From Planctomycetota bacterium (GTDB lineage: Bacteria > Planctomycetota > Phycisphaerae > Sedimentisphaerales > Anaerohalosphaeraceae): DNA of 6,690 bases. The notes below the pieces were generated by a model that saw only the letters and a list, made by a program, of their open reading frames with translations, was not told where the DNA came from and did no database searches. Where the stretch lies: NCBI GenBank assembly GCA_021160785.1, contig JAGHBX010000517.1:1-6690 (forward strand), read 5' to 3'. This document shows, piece after piece, positions 5,546-6,690 of the stretch. Positions within the stretch are counted from its first letter, which is position 1. Each line of letters opens with the position of its first letter. Position numbers and translations under genes: made by a program.

Positions 5546-6287
5546 CGTTGGCTCCTGTTTGCCGGTCGCGGCGATAGACTTTTCGCACCGCGTATATCTT
5601 TCTTTGCGTCGCTTCGAAATAGACCCTGCTTATAAGTTCGCCTATCAGGCCGGTCGAGACGAAGCCGAAGCCGATAAGGATCAGCAGGCCGGTCAACATT
5701 GCAAGCGGTCCGTGCAAACCGAGTATGGGGACCTTATAGTACAGCTTGTCAAACAGCAAATAGCATCCCAAGGCGCACGACACCACAAAACAGTAGAGCG
5801 CCGCCTTGCCGAAAAAGTGCAAAGGCCTTGTGGCGTAACCCAACAGGAATCTTAAGGTGACCAGGTCGAGTGCGACGCGGAATGTTCGTCCGATGCCGTA
5901 GTTGCTTGTGCCGTGCGGTCTTTCGATGTTCTTGATTGGAAGCTCGGCTATTCGCACGCCGTCGCGCGACAGGAGGGCTGGTATGAACCTGTGCATCTCG
6001 CCGTAGAGATTCAGGTCTTCTATGACCTCGCACCTGTAGGCCTTGAAGGTCGTTCCTAAATCGTGTATGTCGACGCCGCGAGCATGATCGAAACCGGCGG
6101 CTAAGGCGGGTGTCTGGCCGAAATTGCGCCTCAGTTCGACGAGCACGAGTTCGTAGCTGAGGCCGATCTGGCTCATTACTTTTGTGAGTCGGTCGTAAAG
6201 CTCATCAACCACCTCCGCTTCATTGTAGAGGGGGACGACAATCGAGCAATCCACCGGGCCTTCCTGGGCGGTGTTACAACTTTCCAT
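5535..6287 (-). CDS. GT2-family polyprenyl-phosphate glycosyltransferase (GtrB/ArnC/DPM1-like) lacking two catalytic segments
   Basis: 250 residues, where relatives have about 310-340. The N-terminus CSIVVPLYNEAEVVDELYDRL and the strand YELVLV are normal GT2 sequence. The frame then jumps straight to ELRRNFGQTPALAAGFDHARG and from there to VDIHDLGTTFKAYRCEVI, LYGEMHRFIPALL and TRPLHFFG, all typical of the GtrB/ArnC-like branch. The parts expected between V50 and E51 (DDGS motif and helix) and between G71 and V72 (the DxD metal-binding motif and following helix) are absent, yet the frame is kept. Two C-terminal membrane helices lie near 157-178 and 194-214. An intact enzyme would move a sugar from a nucleotide donor to undecaprenyl phosphate at the inner membrane; as written, this one should not be active. 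It overlaps the deacetylase gene by 14 nt and has no clear Shine-Dalgarno, suggesting translational coupling. Confidence 0.85.
   Translation of the reverse strand: MESCNTAQEGPVDCSIVVPLYNEAEVVDELYDRLTKVMSQIGLSYELVLVELRRNFGQTPALAAGFDHARGVDIHDLGTTFKAYRCEVIEDLNLYGEMHRFIPALLSRDGVRIAELPIKNIERPHGTSNYGIGRTFRVALDLVTLRFLLGYATRPLHFFGKAALYCFVVSCALGCYLLFDKLYYKVPILGLHGPLAMLTGLLILIGFGFVSTGLIGELISRVYFEATQRKIYAVRKVYRRDRQTGANDDA
6072..6077 (-). other. Apparent in-frame deletion junction 2 in the GT2 gene (DxD segment lost)
   Basis: Between Gly71 and Val72 roughly 55-60 residues that relatives carry, including the DxD metal-binding motif, are missing. The size is estimated from general knowledge of the family. 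The junction reads GGCGTCGACATA on the minus strand and contains CGTCGA, also found at junction 1. Confidence 0.6.
6135..6140 (-). other. Apparent in-frame deletion junction 1 in the GT2 gene (DDGS segment lost)
   Basis: Between Val50 and Glu51 about 25-30 residues are missing relative to the family, including the DDGS motif that contacts the nucleotide. The junction reads CTCGTCGAACTG on the minus strand and contains CGTCGA. In a parent gene, Val-Asp of VDDGS and Val-Glu before LRRNFGQ could both have been written with GTCGA, offering microhomology for a slip. Confidence 0.55.
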
Positions 6288-6690
6288 AATGGGTCAATTC
6301 AATATCTGTGTCCTGAATTATTTTTTGCGTCCGGTCGCTGCACATGGCCTCGAGTTCGACGAGGCGATGGGCGATGAGCCTGGTCTTTGTCGGGTCCAGC
6401 CCTTCGGCATAGCCGGGATGTGTCATGACCTCGGCTGGGCCATGGGGCATGTTCCCGGCGAGCATGGACCAGAATTCGCCGTCTATTCTACCAGTATGGG
6501 CCAGACCGAACAAGCATTGGTTTTTGATAAAGGTCGCGTCAATGCGCCGGCAGATATTTGCCATGGTCCGGACGGTGCGGGCGCGTTTTCTATCGCTTTT
6601 ATCTGTGGCCGGCGCCGCGTTGGCGGTCCACGGTGGCTCCCAGGGCCATCGCACGGCCGGGATGTCAAAACGACGCGCCAAGCGACAGAC
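6274..6690 (-). CDS. YdjC/ChbG/HpnK-like carbohydrate deacetylase, C-terminal part (5' end outside window)
   Basis: The frame is open through the right edge, reading VCRLARRFDIPAVRWP at the start of the visible part, so the gene begins beyond base 6690; the TTG at 6679-6681 is internal. About 138 residues are seen. The FGLAHTGRIDGEFWSML segment, then MTHPGYAEG and the ending IELTHYGKL, are the conserved C-terminal blocks of YdjC-like deacetylases, which remove N-acetyl groups from sugars (ChbG on chitooligosaccharides; HpnK in hopanoid clusters). The first metal-binding Asp and His residues lie outside the window. It is the first visible gene of the minus-strand operon and overlaps the glycosyltransferase by 14 nt. 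Pairing with a GtrB/ArnC-like transferase suggests deacetylation of a lipid-linked amino sugar, by analogy with ArnC and ArnD, although ArnD is from a different fold family. The substrate is inferred. Confidence 0.82.
   Translation of the reverse strand, partial: VCRLARRFDIPAVRWPWEPPWTANAAPATDKSDRKRARTVRTMANICRRIDATFIKNQCLFGLAHTGRIDGEFWSMLAGNMPHGPAEVMTHPGYAEGLDPTKTRLIAHRLVELEAMCSDRTQKIIQDTDIELTHYGKL

Noticed and set aside
5150..5635. Plus-strand 161-codon frame antisense to the phosphatase homologue
   Set aside because: The minus-strand frame carries a coherent DSP-type domain and membrane anchor with a good ribosome binding site. The plus-strand product matches nothing I recognise.
1..6690. 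CRISPR array, tRNA, rRNA, insertion sequence or phage genes
   Set aside because: I saw no direct repeat series, no cloverleaf-like gene, no transposase or integrase motif and no terminal inverted repeats.

Overview
The window looks like chromosomal DNA of a Gram-negative-type environmental bacterium with moderate to slightly high GC. The set of relatives I recognise (short type I mannose-6-phosphate isomerase, WbpA-type dehydrogenase, stand-alone NusG paralogue, Kdo/WaaP-like kinase, membrane-anchored DSP-type phosphatase, YdjC-like deacetylase) recalls Planctomycetota, perhaps a Phycisphaerae relative. That placement is from memory of protein families and is low confidence. No rRNA, tRNA, CRISPR array, insertion sequence or integrase was seen.

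Layout. (1) 1-495, plus strand: the 3' part of a sensor histidine kinase, entering from outside the window. It converges with and overlaps by 24 bp a minus-strand CheW-domain gene (472-873). (2) 874-1053: a divergent intergenic region with a perfect 7-bp inverted repeat and a TATAAT box. (3) 1054-4025, plus strand: a surface-polysaccharide precursor block made of mannose-6-phosphate isomerase, a UDP-N-acetylhexosamine 6-dehydrogenase behind a near-consensus sigma-70 promoter, and a NusG/RfaH/UpxY-type elongation factor. A possible 58-aa membrane peptide follows at 4062-4238. (4) 6690-4186, minus strand: a tightly packed four-gene operon with 14-nt and 11-nt overlaps and then a 1-nt gap. Its order is YdjC-like deacetylase (partial), GT2 polyprenyl-phosphate glycosyltransferase, DSP-type phosphatase homologue and Kdo/WaaP-like kinase.

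How it fits together. The plus-strand block would supply mannose-6-phosphate and a UDP-HexNAc uronate, with the NusG paralogue helping polymerase through a long polysaccharide operon. The minus-strand operon resembles a lipid-linked sugar modification set: a sugar put on polyprenyl phosphate, deacetylated, with a kinase that may phosphorylate a glycan.

The most interesting point is that three adjacent minus-strand genes carry atypical catalytic sites while keeping intact frames. The glycosyltransferase lacks both the DDGS segment and the DxD segment, through two apparent in-frame deletions. The phosphatase homologue reads HGNSGRTR where HCxxGxxR is expected, so the nucleophilic Cys is Gly, as in the eukaryotic pseudophosphatase STYX. 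The kinase has MPD in place of the HRD-like motif. Whether this is a regulatory or scaffolding module, early decay, or a sequence artefact cannot be settled from the window alone.
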